A stretch of 64,000 bases of DNA from Leptospira stimsonii (GTDB taxonomy: Bacteria; Spirochaetota; Leptospiria; Leptospirales; Leptospiraceae), in assembly GCF_003545875.1 (NCBI RefSeq), contig NZ_QHCS01000011.1, forward strand, positions 1 to 64,000, given 5' to 3'. The notes below the pieces were generated by a model. That model did not search any database. It saw only the letters and a program-made list of their open reading frames with translations, and had not been told where the DNA came from. Numbering within the stretch: position 1 is the stretch's first letter; the number at the start of each line of letters is the position of its first letter. The position numbers were made by a program, and so were the translations under genes. Below, one piece after another: positions 26,337-37,435 of the stretch.

Positions 26337-27359
26337 TTAAACTAAACCCCAGTCCAATCGTATCGGATAAGAATTGCGTCTTCTTTCGAAGTAACTCGAA
26401 TCCCCGTTTCTCCAAGAATCTCGTAGTAGACGATCCTCCTCTAAAAGAAAGGTTTCCGTCTTAAATTCTCCTTCGGTTTCTAAAAAGGATTCAAGGGGAG
26501 GCAACGTTTTGTCCCCGTAAAGGATCGATAACTTTTCTGCGACACGATGAGTTCCGCTCATTCTTCCGATCTGGCTATAACCCGCGATATGAGGAGTAAA
26601 GACGGAATTTTTCGTCTTCGATAAAACGGCTCCGAATTCTTCAGTTGGAGGTTCCGGATCAAATACATCACATATTTTGAATATGTCTTGCCTTACCAGC
26701 AATTTCGCAAACGCTTCCGGAGTAAAAATTTCTCCTCGACTCGTATTGATTAGAACGGTTCCGGATTTGAAAGAATCGATCAACGATTCCGATACCGATC
26801 GAAAAGTCGGCTCTGAGCCGTCCTTTGTGAGAGGAACGTGATAACTTACGATATCGGAACTCAAAACTTCCCGAAGAGAAACGGATTCCGCTTTGTAAAA
26901 TGGATCGTAAAAAGCGGATTCTACTCCGAAAGACTTTAGAATTTTATGAAATTCTTTTCCTGTATGACCATGACCGACCATCCCAACTCGAAGTCGCTTT
27001 AATTCCTGATCGGAAAACCGACTTTTGAGTCCTGCAAAACAATATTCCGCGACGGAACCCGCGTTACAACCGGGTGCGTTCAAAAAAATTCTTCCCGTTT
27101 CTTTTAGCGCCGCAAAATCCACGTGATCGGTTCCGGAACTGACCGTGGCGAAAATTCTTACCGTCGGATATTTTTGTACGGCGTCTTTGTTTACTTTCAA
27201 CCTCGTATTCGCGACGAGAATCTCCGGTTCTTCTTCGTTCAACCGAATCAATTGATCGGGAGTATAGGAACGGATGTCCAATCTTTCCAAATGGGAAAAA
27301 ATCTCCTTCGCCCCCGTGGTCCCTTCCGGGTAATAGAGAATCGGTCTTTTTTGTTGCAC
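26337..27359 (-). CDS. pdxB: PdxB-like D-isomer 2-hydroxyacid dehydrogenase
   Basis: A 340-residue NAD-dependent dehydrogenase most like erythronate-4-phosphate dehydrogenase, the second step of DXP-dependent pyridoxal phosphate synthesis. Visible features are the substrate loop IFATVSSGTDHVD, NAPGCNAGSVAEY, the Rossmann motif VGMVGHGHTGKEF, HVPLTKDG, LINTSRGEI, the Glu in DVFDPEPP and the catalytic His in TPHIAGYSQIGRMSGT. PHIAGYS plus the C-terminal PPLESFL and an arginine-rich ending match PdxB better than SerA or LdhA. The start is a GTG with no good Shine-Dalgarno. It is divergent from the lipase-chaperone-like gene by 87 bases. Other 2-hydroxyacid substrates remain possible. Confidence 0.75.
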   Translation of the reverse strand: MQQKRPILYYPEGTTGAKEIFSHLERLDIRSYTPDQLIRLNEEEPEILVANTRLKVNKDAVQKYPTVRIFATVSSGTDHVDFAALKETGRIFLNAPGCNAGSVAEYCFAGLKSRFSDQELKRLRVGMVGHGHTGKEFHKILKSFGVESAFYDPFYKAESVSLREVLSSDIVSYHVPLTKDGSEPTFRSVSESLIDSFKSGTVLINTSRGEIFTPEAFAKLLVRQDIFKICDVFDPEPPTEEFGAVLSKTKNSVFTPHIAGYSQIGRMSGTHRVAEKLSILYGDKTLPPLESFLETEGEFKTETFLLEEDRLLRDSWRNGDSSYFERRRNSYPIRLDWGLV

Positions 27360-27446
27360 GACTTTGTCATTTCATACGAACCCTCTTTTTCAGAAAAAAC
27401 AAAAAAGGTTTGCCTTGAGAAAGAATTCTTTCACAATCACAGGTCC

Positions 27447-28499
27447 ATGAAATCTCTCCAGGAAAGACTTACATTCCCAGCGGTCATCGCATTGATCTCC
27501 GTGATTCTCATCGCATTGATTTGGTTCGTTTTTTTTAGCGGAGGAGTCGGTTCGAAGAACGGCTCCGCGGATTCCGAAACCGAATTTACTCTTCAAAGAT
27601 CCGAATCGGGAGAATGGATCCTGAACCAAGCGGTCGTCGATACTTCCAGAAGAATTTTTGACGAGAACGGAAAATGGCTGAGCTTTGAAGAGCTGATGCA
27701 ATACGCGGCGACCGGCGAAGTCAATCTTGTATCGGAACTCTGGGCGCTTCGGAGACAATGTCCCGAGAATACGGGCTTCGAACAGTGTAACGAAATCATC
27801 CGGGCATTCATCGCAGATCACTACTCCGGTAAGGACGCCGATTATCTGATGAAACTTTTTTCGGGTTACTTGAGATACGAAACCACGATGAGAGAATTCG
27901 AACTCCCCGATAAGCTCAGCCGTGCGGAAAAATACGAACTCGTTAAAAAGAAAAGAAGGGAAATTTTCTCGGATAACGACGCTAAGCTGATCTTCGGATT
28001 GGAGGAGGCGGAGGAAACGTATAGGGATTCTTTGAGCGGATTTTTAAAAGAAACCGAATCTTTGAACGGCGATAAAAGATTGGAACGATATGAAGAATAT
28101 CGAAAAAACGTCTACGGTCAGTATTACAATACGGTAAAGACTCGGGAGCCGAAATACAATACCTACGAAACCGAAATGTTCTTACGGGATAAAGAATTGG
28201 AAAGAATGAATTTATCCGATCGAAACGGAAAAACGAGGGCGATTCGCGAAAAGTATTTCGGAAAAGACGGAGCCGATCGTATGGACGCGGTTTATAAGGA
28301 AATCGAAGAAAGAGAGAAAAAGGAAAAACAAACTCATTCGGAGGAAGCCGACTGGCTCCAGAAGAATTCAAACGTAAAAGGGGAAGCGAGAGAAAAAGCC
28401 CTCATGGAAATTCGTATTAAGAACCTCGGAAAAGAAGAAGCGGAAGAATATTCAAGAAGACTTAAATACGAAGAGGAAATAAAGAAAAATCAAAATTGA
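27447..28499 (+). CDS. Lipase-chaperone (LifO)-like protein
   Basis: A 350-residue inner-membrane-anchored periplasmic protein. A transmembrane helix (about 9-31) is followed by a long, charged, mostly helical body. The pattern KKRREIFSDNDAKLIFGLEEAEETYRD matches lipase foldases, which share R-R-x-x-F-G-x-x-A-x-x-L-F-G-x-E, as do the repeated short helices (DKRLERYEEYRKNVYG, GKTRAIREKYFGKDGADRM, REKALMEIRIKNLGKEEAEEY). Foldases wrap around and fold a secreted lipase. No lipase gene is in the window. The frame is open upstream into the divergent pdxB-like gene; the ATG at 27447 starts right before the membrane helix. Its TGA overlaps the lnt ATG by one base. Confidence 0.72.
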   Translation: MKSLQERLTFPAVIALISVILIALIWFVFFSGGVGSKNGSADSETEFTLQRSESGEWILNQAVVDTSRRIFDENGKWLSFEELMQYAATGEVNLVSELWALRRQCPENTGFEQCNEIIRAFIADHYSGKDADYLMKLFSGYLRYETTMREFELPDKLSRAEKYELVKKKRREIFSDNDAKLIFGLEEAEETYRDSLSGFLKETESLNGDKRLERYEEYRKNVYGQYYNTVKTREPKYNTYETEMFLRDKELERMNLSDRNGKTRAIREKYFGKDGADRMDAVYKEIEEREKKEKQTHSEEADWLQKNSNVKGEAREKALMEIRIKNLGKEEAEEYSRRLKYEEEIKKNQN

Positions 28500-30247
28500 T
28501 GTTTTATCGATTCGTTCCCTTAGACTCGTTTCGCTACCGACTTCTACTTTGTTTTGGAGTCGGTTTCGGCGTCCTTTTTGGACTTTCCCCCTTTTCCTTT
28601 CTCAGCGCCGGAATCGTAGCTTCGGTTTCGGCATTATCCTTGTTTCTTTCTCTCAATCGAGGATCCTTATGGAAGGCATTTCTTTGGCTTTTACTCCTTT
28701 CCCAAATTCTAAACTTCACAACTTTCTTATGGATTCCCGGATCGGTTTCTAGGATCTCGGGAACCGGTCCCTTCGTTTCGTTTGTATTCTTCCTTTTTTA
28801 CGGGTTGATTTCGCATTTCAAATTCGTTCCTTTTTATATTATTTTCCGTTTTTCGAATATTCAAAATACGTCAAAAACCTGGAATTTGATTTTGTTTCCG
28901 GCCGCAGGAACATTGGCTGATCTGATCACCTTTCAGATATTTCCTTGGTATTGGGGGAATTTGGTTTCCGGTTCGATCGTTTTCGAGCAGTTCGCTTCCC
29001 TCCTGGGCGTTTACGGTTTGAGTTTTCTTTTACTTTTTATCTCATCGACTCTTTCTTTTTCGATCGCACATTTCAGGAATCGAAAATCGAATGAGTTTAA
29101 AATTCTTTTGGTTTCCTTCATCGCGATATTTATCGTTTACGGTTACGGTTTGTATAAAATCGGATTTGTTTCCGATTCATTGGTCCCCGGAGAAACAAAA
29201 GTTCTTTCGGTCGTAATGATCCAACCGGATACTTCTCCCGGAACAAAGGATCTTCAAAATGACGAAATCTTTCTTGCAAGTACGATGAGTAGGATTCTAT
29301 CGCTTGTGCTCCAAGGAAGTATGTCTGCGGAAAAACCTCCTTCGCTTATCATTCTTCCGGAATCCGCCATTCCGTTTCACGGAACGATTCCTTCCAAAGA
29401 GAATCAGGAGGAACACATTTATTCCTCCACGATGGAAGGTGTGATCTTATATTTATCAAAACATACCGGTGCGGACGTTCTTTTCAACGAATTGAATCTG
29501 GAAGATGGAAAACTGAGAAATCAAATCTCCCTATTTAAAAACTTGGATGGGATCACCGAACGTTATAATAAAAGAAGACTCTTGGCTTTCGGAGAATATC
29601 TTCCTTGGGAATCTAAGTTCCCATTCTTACGAAAAACGTTCCAAGAAACTTCTCGTTACGTTCCGGGAGATTCCCCCAAACTTCTGACAGGAACGATTAA
29701 AAAAAACAGCCGGCAAGTTTCACCTCCTGACAGACACGACCTTGATCAGCTTAAAACTCCGGAAAGGATGAAAGTAGAATTCTCCTCTCCCGAACTACAA
29801 ACGGAGAAAATTAAGAATTTAGAATATTCTTATTCGATTCTTCCTCTTTTGTGTTACGAAGCTATGTTTACCGATCTCGTACTCGATTACTTCGATTCGA
29901 AAGAACGCCCGGATCTTCTGATCAATCTTACCAACGATTCTTGGTTTGATTCGGAATTGGAGGCAAATCAACACTCCGGAACCGTTCGTCTCAGGGCGAT
30001 CGAAACAGGTATTCCAATGATTCGCTCCACCGTCTCCGGAATTACGGACGTTTGGGATGCGAGAGGGATTTCGCTGATCACTCCGGTCGGCTTTCACGAA
30101 ACCGCGATCCGCACCTTTTCGATTCAACTCAACCCTTCCGCGGCGACCTTTTATACAAGGATAGGTAATTCCTTTCTATGGATCGTATGTTCGCTTATCA
30201 TTCTCCTTCGTTTAACGATCACGTTCCGAAGCGGTAGGAAAGTTTGA
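28499..30247 (+). CDS. lnt: Apolipoprotein N-acyltransferase
   Basis: Last step of lipoprotein maturation: transfer of a third acyl chain to the N-terminal cysteine at the periplasmic face of the inner membrane. The 582-residue protein has about seven N-terminal helices (to about 225), a nitrilase-type domain (about 235-545) and a C-terminal helix. The triad can be placed: Glu in ILPESAIPF, Lys in RYNKRRLLAFGEYLPW and Cys in LLCYEAMFTDL; NLTNDSWF and QHSGTVRLRAIETG are also typical. An insertion of about 50 residues lies before the catalytic Cys (about 400-450). A TTG at 28496 precedes the ATG; coupling to the upstream stop favours the ATG. Needed for the many lipoproteins here. Confidence 0.92.
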   Translation: MFYRFVPLDSFRYRLLLCFGVGFGVLFGLSPFSFLSAGIVASVSALSLFLSLNRGSLWKAFLWLLLLSQILNFTTFLWIPGSVSRISGTGPFVSFVFFLFYGLISHFKFVPFYIIFRFSNIQNTSKTWNLILFPAAGTLADLITFQIFPWYWGNLVSGSIVFEQFASLLGVYGLSFLLLFISSTLSFSIAHFRNRKSNEFKILLVSFIAIFIVYGYGLYKIGFVSDSLVPGETKVLSVVMIQPDTSPGTKDLQNDEIFLASTMSRILSLVLQGSMSAEKPPSLIILPESAIPFHGTIPSKENQEEHIYSSTMEGVILYLSKHTGADVLFNELNLEDGKLRNQISLFKNLDGITERYNKRRLLAFGEYLPWESKFPFLRKTFQETSRYVPGDSPKLLTGTIKKNSRQVSPPDRHDLDQLKTPERMKVEFSSPELQTEKIKNLEYSYSILPLLCYEAMFTDLVLDYFDSKERPDLLINLTNDSWFDSELEANQHSGTVRLRAIETGIPMIRSTVSGITDVWDARGISLITPVGFHETAIRTFSIQLNPSAATFYTRIGNSFLWIVCSLIILLRLTITFRSGRKV

Positions 30248-31021
30248 ATGCTCGAGCATACGTTTTGTCATTTACCGGGCATCGATTCGGTCGAAGAAAG
30301 ACAACTCTGGGAAAGAGGAATTCTCAACTGGAATGATCTAAAGGATTTCTTAAAAACGGAGTCGGTTCCTATCAAGAACCTAATCTTAGACGCATTAGAG
30401 TTTTCTAAAAAAGAATTGGAACGGAAAAACTTTTTCTACTTCTTCCATGTTCTTTCCGCAAAACATCACTGGAGACTGTTTCCGGACATTCGTCAAAAGC
30501 TTCTCTACTTAGACATCGAAACGACGGGCCTGGCAAGCGAAGACAGAACTACGATGATTGGTACGTATGACGGCAACGAATACAAAGCGTACACGCGGGG
30601 GTTCAATCTGGATTTTTTTTTGGACAACGTAAGTCCGGATCGAATTTTTGTTTCGTACAACGGAATCGCATTCGACGTTCCGTTTCTCGAAAGGGAATTC
30701 AACGTTCGTTTTAGGAATAATCACATTGATATTATGTTTTTCTTACGTTCCCTCGGGATCAAGGGCGGACTCAAAGGTTGCGAAAAAGCGCTCGGGATCA
30801 ATAGGCCGGAGGAAGCCGCGATCAACGGGGCCGATGCGGTTCGATTGTGGAGACAATACGTCGAATACGACGATACGGATGCTCTGAGAATTTTGGAAAG
30901 TTATAACCGAGAAGACACGGTCAATCTTGAAATCTTGTTCATCAAAGGATACAATCTAAAAATAAAAGAGACTCCCTTCTACGGGGAAATCATTCGAGAA
31001 CCGGGAGATCTCAGATTTTAG
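30248..31021 (+). CDS. RNase H-like DEDD exonuclease, YprB type
   Basis: A 257-residue protein with a helical N-terminus (about 1-80, LPGIDSVEERQLWERGI resembles a helix-hairpin-helix) and an RNase H-like 3'-5' exonuclease domain. The acidic residues are in YLDIETTGL (Asp, Glu), SYNGIAFDVPFLE (Asp) and ESYNREDTVNLEIL (Asp with the preceding Glu). This is the YprB/ribonuclease H-like family, proposed to process RNA or DNA ends, with no settled role. The ATG follows the lnt TGA directly, so it is the third gene of the operon. Substrate unknown. Confidence 0.83.
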   Translation: MLEHTFCHLPGIDSVEERQLWERGILNWNDLKDFLKTESVPIKNLILDALEFSKKELERKNFFYFFHVLSAKHHWRLFPDIRQKLLYLDIETTGLASEDRTTMIGTYDGNEYKAYTRGFNLDFFLDNVSPDRIFVSYNGIAFDVPFLEREFNVRFRNNHIDIMFFLRSLGIKGGLKGCEKALGINRPEEAAINGADAVRLWRQYVEYDDTDALRILESYNREDTVNLEILFIKGYNLKIKETPFYGEIIREPGDLRF

Positions 31022-31208
31022 GGAATTCCATAGAATTTTTCCTTTGAGCCTCGTCTTCATTCTAAGTTCAAAACCATCCTAAAGAGTCCAATCTACTTTA
31101 GAAAAATAGAATATTCTCCGATGAGATATCGCTTCGAGTATTTACGATACAATGATCGCATCTCACGATTAAAAAAGCGATCGAGGTTTTCGAACAAACA
31201 AAAAATTC

Positions 31209-32231
<1,023 letters not shown>

Positions 32232-32344
32232 CGAACTCTCCCAAAAAGGAATCGAACCTTTTTGATTACACGGTCTTTCGTAACGTGTGAACGGGCAATT
32301 GAAATTTAAATCGTGTTATTTACCGGAAACGAGTTGGAATCGAT

Positions 32345-32740
32345 CTAATTTTTACCGCAACAAACTTTGACGGCGTCCAACAATTGTTTCCGGTCCCAGG
32401 GTTTTGGAAGAACTGCGTACGTTCCTGCTTCTTTCATTACTCGTTCCACCGCCGCTTCGTCGATGTGTCCCGTGATTAAGATGGAACGGATCTTCGGATA
32501 TTTTTGATGAACTAAAATTAAGAATTCGTCTCCCTTGATACCGGGCATTCTCCAGTCGGAAAGTATGAGGATCACATTGATCCCGTTTCCCACGAGCTCA
32601 TCCACAACTTCGAGAGCTTCTTTCGCGTTGATTGCCGTTTCATATTGAAACTCGTTTCCGAATTGTTTTTTTAATTCCTGTTTCAACGCGATCAAGATGA
32701 TCGGCTCGTCGTCCACACAGAGAATAGCGTCATTTTTCAT
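32345..32740 (-). CDS. Single-domain response regulator
   Basis: A 131-residue receiver without an output domain, likely the phosphorylation target of the kinase gene just upstream. Motifs: acidic pair ILCVDDEP, phospho-acceptor Asp in ILILSDWRMPGIKGDEF, Thr in SILITGHID, Lys in AVLPKPWDRKQLL. The frame continues upstream into the end of the kinase gene, but the ATG at 32740 begins the receiver and leaves 20 bases between the genes. Such WRMPG...PKPW receivers are often followed by an HD-GYP or other output in longer proteins; here the protein stops. Confidence 0.9.
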   Translation of the reverse strand: MKNDAILCVDDEPIILIALKQELKKQFGNEFQYETAINAKEALEVVDELVGNGINVILILSDWRMPGIKGDEFLILVHQKYPKIRSILITGHIDEAAVERVMKEAGTYAVLPKPWDRKQLLDAVKVCCGKN

Positions 32741-32760
32741 AGTATCTTTTAGGGTCTCCG

Positions 32761-35700
32761 TTATACCGAGCCTGCGGATTTCAGCCACACACTAAACTTC
32801 GTTCTTCCAGGAACGCTCTCAAACTCTATTTTTCCGCCCATCTTCTCTATTATCTTCTTACAAATATCCAATCCGAGTCCGATCCCTTCTCCTTGTTTTT
32901 TCGTTGTGAAGAAGGGTTCAAAGATCTTATCTTTTACGGAATCCGGAATTCCGCTCCCGGAATCGATAAAAGAAGTAACGATCCAATGATCTTGTTTTTC
33001 GATACAGATTTCAATCTTCCCCTGATAATTCATAGCCTGCAAACCATTATTCAAGAGATTGATCCAAACTTGATTGAGTTTATTTCCGTTCCCGAGACAA
33101 CGCTCGTCGGTCCGATAATCGGTAATTACTTCTACCCCATACTTGATCTTTGTATGATACAACGTAAGAATCGTTTCGATTTCCGATTTTATATCGACTG
33201 GAACGATTTCCCCCTCTTCTTCATTCACTCCCGGATTCAAATAATTTTTTAAGGCTTCGACCACGTGCGATGCCTTACCGCTCGCAATCGAAATCACGTT
33301 GCTCAATCTTACAACCGTGGAAAAAGAAGAAACCGCCGTAAGTATCTCCATCCTTCTTTCAGTTCCGAGAAGCTCGGGGAGTCGTTCTTTCAATCGATAA
33401 ACTCCCGAATCGAGAACGACGTTCGCAACGTTTTCGTGATCCGGAATTGCGGCGTTTTGAAATAACTGAACGAGTTCCTTTTTTAGACTTCGATTCGGAA
33501 TGATTTCCGATTGTGAGGCATCCTGTAAACTTTCTGCTAAGAGAATTCTAAAATCCCGCACTTCCTTTTCGTTAAAATTAAAAATCAAATTGGGAATTTC
33601 CCTGATTTCGTTTTGAAGAATTTCTAAAATTGCCCGATTCGAGGAAACGATCGCTCCTAAAGGTGTGTTGAGCTCATGAGTCATTCCGGCCGCGAGTTGC
33701 CCGATGGCGGCTAACTTTTCGGAGAGAAGCAATTGATCCTGAGCTCCGTGGAGTTCCTTCATGGTCTTTTCCAAATTTCGAACGGCTTCCACCAAATCCG
33801 AATTCGATTTGCGAAGTTCTTCGGTTCGGAGATCGATCTTTCTTTCCAAGTTTGCGTTGAGATCTAGGATCGTCTCTTCCGCCTGTTTACTTTTCGTGAT
33901 ATCATAGATGATTCCGAATATCTGCTTTGGAGAACCGTTTTGATTTCTTTTATAGATCAGCTCCCTTGAAATCAACCAACGCCAGTTCCCGTCGCTGTGT
34001 TTCATTCGATATTGATGTTCGATCAAATCCCTGTCACTCGATTTCGCATAACGCGGAAGAATTTCGGTGAAATACCGATCGTAATCTTCGGGATGCATCA
34101 AGGTTCGAATGATCTGGTCTCCCATCGACTGCAATTGTTCCACAGAATATCCGAGGACGATTTCGATTCCGTTGTTGCTATAGATGTTTTTCTTTTCCTC
34201 TAAATCATAAATGTATAATATGTCCGGAGTAATATCCAGGATCGATTCTATGAATTGATTTCTTTCGCGGAGATTTTCCTCGATTTGTTTTCGTTCGGTG
34301 ACGTCCACCATCACGCCGCGAAGCCACCGCGGTTGATGATCGAGGACGATCACTTTGACAAGATCGCGGAGCCAAACAACACTTCCGTCTTTTCTCAAGA
34401 ATCGATACTCGAAATCATGAGCTTCCATTCTTCCCGTACAAGCGATACAAAAATCGACGGCCCAGATTCTATCTTCGGGATGAAGGTGATTCGCCCAAAA
34501 TCCGGGTTCTTTCCATTCTTCTATGGTATAACCGAGCATACTTACGACCTGTTGACTCACGAACGTAAAATCAAAGCTCTTAGCATCCGCTTCCCAAACG
34601 ATTCCCGGTGTTGTATCCACGAGATCCCGGAATCTTTCTTCGCTCGACTTTGTTCTTCGAAAAGACTCTTGTAGCTGTTCCGCCATGTGATTGAAAGAAT
34701 GAGCAAGGGTTCCCAATTCTTCCAAACGACTCTCCGGTATTTTTTGTTGAAAATCGCCTTGCGCCATCGCTCGACTTGCGTTCAGAATTTTTTGAATCGG
34801 AGCGGTAACGATTCCCGCAAGAAACGCACCGATGAGAAGTGAAAGTGTAAGCGCAAATGCAAAGACCATCGCGGACTGACTGCTACCGATTCTAACTCCT
34901 TCCAGATAGTAAGCGGCGGGAATCGCGGTGAGTACGATCCAATTCCTATCCCCTCGATTATCTTCATAGGGTGTGGCTTGTGTAAGCCAGGTTTCCAACG
35001 ATAGTGGTTTTGCAGTGATGACGTCGAAACGAAACTGAACAGGAGACTTCAACGTATCAAGATTTCCGATATTCTTTTTTAAGGTCTGAATCGAGTTTAC
35101 AAAAACAGGATCTCCTTCCACTCCTTGTTTCCAATCTCCCGCGCTCACATTTTTGGAGGAAGCGATCAAAGCTCCGGAACGATCGATGACGATTGCCCGA
35201 CCATGTTCGGAGATGTTCATCGATTTTAAGAGCGAAAGTATTCCATTTAAACGGCGAGACTCCTCTTGATTTTTCGAATTTTCAAGATAACGGTCCAATT
35301 GAAGATTGATGTTTTCCGAAATTTCCTGATGCAATCTTCCTGCGAGTTTATCGGCGGCCTTCTCCGAACTTTTTAAATTGAGATATGCGGTCATTCCCAC
35401 CATCAACATCACGAGAAGAATAAACGGAGTCACCATAAACATACGAATCGGCAAACCGAGAATCGGATTTTCTTCTTCGTCCGAATTGTTGATCTCGGTC
35501 CAAATCAATTCCTTATGATTGAAAACGGACTCCCTCACGTGACATGGAATTTGAATCCAGAACATTCGATATTTTTTTGCGAGAGGAAGAGCGACGAGCA
35601 TCGCAAATGGTGAGAGAACCCAAGTGATCGAAGTGGTAAAAAACAAAGCGGGAGTGATATTTCTATAGGAAATCGCGGGAGTAAATTGATTCGCACAGAT

Positions 35701-36261
35701 ATAACCCCAGAGTTGAGGTTCGACCGCCATAAACACAAAAACAAAAAGTAGATAGTAAAACCATGTTTTTATTTTTCTAAAATCCGGATCCCTTCCAATC
35801 AATTGATAAGCGACCCAAAAACATGCAGGATTTATAAAGTATCCGAGTAGCCAATCGAGTAGAAAATCTGGAGGGACACCCTCGATCAGATCCGAAAGAC
35901 CGTATGCGAAAGGAATTGCGATCAAAGCGGGATATCCGAACAAAACGATACAAAGGAAAACCGAAAGGTCTTTGAGAGATTCAAAGGTTTGCGCACCGGG
36001 AACCAAAACGATAAAAGAACCGAGATAACCGGTAATGAAAATGAGAACGAACGTAAGAGGGATGCTAAGGAAGGCTTGTGTGTCCCAGGATTGTCTTTCT
36101 CTTCCGAATCCGATTTTTCCGCCGGGACGAAAGGTAAAACCTCCGAAAGCGGAAATCATAAGAATCAAACCGATAAAGTAACCGAAACTTCCCCAGACTT
36201 CCAAAAGAGAAAGTGGAATCGATTGAAAAACGGATTCAAACCATTGCACAACAACTTGCAT
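32761..36261 (-). CDS. Membrane PAS histidine kinase with extended H-to-N region
   Basis: A 1166-residue sensor kinase. The first 240 residues form about seven membrane helices (MASE-like); another helix at about 275-295, a periplasmic Cache-like domain (AIVIDRSGALIASSKNVS) and a helix at about 465-490 follow. HAMP (about 490-540), two PAS/PAC units (545-675 and 680-805), a coiled coil and the kinase core complete it. His862 lies in AGMTHELNTPLG, and the N box NLLNNGLQAM starts at 1068, 206 residues later, the same spacing as in the kinase at 17006-19387. The ATPase motifs are intact (DSGSGIP, FEPFFTT, GIGLGLDICKK). Its partner is probably the response regulator encoded 20 bases downstream. 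Confidence 0.92.
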   Translation of the reverse strand: MQVVVQWFESVFQSIPLSLLEVWGSFGYFIGLILMISAFGGFTFRPGGKIGFGRERQSWDTQAFLSIPLTFVLIFITGYLGSFIVLVPGAQTFESLKDLSVFLCIVLFGYPALIAIPFAYGLSDLIEGVPPDFLLDWLLGYFINPACFWVAYQLIGRDPDFRKIKTWFYYLLFVFVFMAVEPQLWGYICANQFTPAISYRNITPALFFTTSITWVLSPFAMLVALPLAKKYRMFWIQIPCHVRESVFNHKELIWTEINNSDEEENPILGLPIRMFMVTPFILLVMLMVGMTAYLNLKSSEKAADKLAGRLHQEISENINLQLDRYLENSKNQEESRRLNGILSLLKSMNISEHGRAIVIDRSGALIASSKNVSAGDWKQGVEGDPVFVNSIQTLKKNIGNLDTLKSPVQFRFDVITAKPLSLETWLTQATPYEDNRGDRNWIVLTAIPAAYYLEGVRIGSSQSAMVFAFALTLSLLIGAFLAGIVTAPIQKILNASRAMAQGDFQQKIPESRLEELGTLAHSFNHMAEQLQESFRRTKSSEERFRDLVDTTPGIVWEADAKSFDFTFVSQQVVSMLGYTIEEWKEPGFWANHLHPEDRIWAVDFCIACTGRMEAHDFEYRFLRKDGSVVWLRDLVKVIVLDHQPRWLRGVMVDVTERKQIEENLRERNQFIESILDITPDILYIYDLEEKKNIYSNNGIEIVLGYSVEQLQSMGDQIIRTLMHPEDYDRYFTEILPRYAKSSDRDLIEHQYRMKHSDGNWRWLISRELIYKRNQNGSPKQIFGIIYDITKSKQAEETILDLNANLERKIDLRTEELRKSNSDLVEAVRNLEKTMKELHGAQDQLLLSEKLAAIGQLAAGMTHELNTPLGAIVSSNRAILEILQNEIREIPNLIFNFNEKEVRDFRILLAESLQDASQSEIIPNRSLKKELVQLFQNAAIPDHENVANVVLDSGVYRLKERLPELLGTERRMEILTAVSSFSTVVRLSNVISIASGKASHVVEALKNYLNPGVNEEEGEIVPVDIKSEIETILTLYHTKIKYGVEVITDYRTDERCLGNGNKLNQVWINLLNNGLQAMNYQGKIEICIEKQDHWIVTSFIDSGSGIPDSVKDKIFEPFFTTKKQGEGIGLGLDICKKIIEKMGGKIEFESVPGRTKFSVWLKSAGSV

Positions 36262-36271
36262 TAGGATGACC

Positions 36272-37435
36272 CTATCGAAGAACTGAAAAATTCAATTGGG
36301 ACGATTCTCTCGCCTCTTCCAAGTCCCCACGTCCGATCGATTTCGCAAGTGATTCTACCCATTCTAATCGTTCCTTCGATTTTTCTCCGAACACAAGCGG
36401 AAGATGTTTCCTTTCGAAGGAGGAAATTTTACCATCAAAACAGCAAGTTACGCTCAATATTTTTAGACAGAGCTCTTTTTCTTCCTCATTCAGATCCTTC
36501 AGAAGTTTTTCAAGGGATTCCCATTCATCCAATCGAAAGTGATAGTTTTCAATCTGAAAGGCTTTGTGAAGTTTGATAAGAATGTATTCTAGATTCGGAT
36601 GATATCTCTGCGTAAAAACGACCGAGTTTCCGACCGCCGTCATACATGCGATCTTGGCTTCGCGACTCAAAGAATTTCGTTTGGAAAGAATCTCTTCCAC
36701 GAGTTCTTTGGATAAGATACGGGTCAGAAGTCGCATTCGCAACTCCTTAAGAATAACATAAAGTACGATTGCGTCCCAAATCGCCGTAATGGGCGCGGCT
36801 ACAAAATCGGCGTAAATTCGAAAAGAGTTTCTCGCAAGAATTTTCCGAATCACGATTTTTGCGACCAAGTTCGAAAGAAAAACTTTAGCTTTGTAGAGAA
36901 GTGTCGTGATAAAAAGACTATGTTTATTGGTGAGACGATACGGATCGATTCCTAAGAGCCTGAGATCCGGATCCGGAATTTCCAAGGCCAATCTCGAAAG
37001 TAGATTGCTTACACCGGTGATGAGATCGGGATCCTCCTCTAAATCCAGTCCCGCAAGACGAGTCATCTTATAGACGGAAGAAAGACCGATTCTGTAAAGA
37101 AGATAGAATTCCAAGATCGTTCCAGATAATAGAGCAAGGCCGGTCCAGAACCATTTTTCTAAAAAAACGGGGGACCAAAGCTCCGGCGAATCCGGAAATA
37201 ATTTTTCCACAAGGATGATAAAGAACGTAGTCCAGAAACCGGTTTGTAAGGACCAAAAGACGGTCCATCCAATGATCTTTCTGGATCCGGCTCCGAATTC
37301 TTGACGCGTCCAATTTCCGGGAGATCTTTTGTCTCTTAGAGCGCGATTTCGCAAAACTCGGATTCCCCAGAGTTCGAGGATTCCCGGTTTGTATTCTACG
37401 GCTCGAGAGCTTTTTTCCATGGGCCGGGAGTTCAT
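36272..37435 (-). CDS. Conserved membrane protein, possible TerB-like C-terminus
   Basis: A protein of about 387 residues not recognised with certainty. Two hydrophobic segments lie near residues 55-75 and 95-115, and a third near 220-240 (AAPITAIWDAIVLYVIL). The C-terminal 100 residues are helical and contain LCLKILSVTCCFDGKISSFERKHLPLVFG, resembling the TerB/tellurite-resistance fold (acidic D-G-K-I-S loop), but this is only a likeness. The frame opens at a TTG (37456); in-frame ATGs at 37435 and 37420 are the more likely starts. It ends 10 bases upstream of the large kinase gene on the same strand, so both may be co-transcribed. Confidence 0.6.
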   Translation of the reverse strand: MNSRPMEKSSRAVEYKPGILELWGIRVLRNRALRDKRSPGNWTRQEFGAGSRKIIGWTVFWSLQTGFWTTFFIILVEKLFPDSPELWSPVFLEKWFWTGLALLSGTILEFYLLYRIGLSSVYKMTRLAGLDLEEDPDLITGVSNLLSRLALEIPDPDLRLLGIDPYRLTNKHSLFITTLLYKAKVFLSNLVAKIVIRKILARNSFRIYADFVAAPITAIWDAIVLYVILKELRMRLLTRILSKELVEEILSKRNSLSREAKIACMTAVGNSVVFTQRYHPNLEYILIKLHKAFQIENYHFRLDEWESLEKLLKDLNEEEKELCLKILSVTCCFDGKISSFERKHLPLVFGEKSKERLEWVESLAKSIGRGDLEEARESSQLNFSVLR

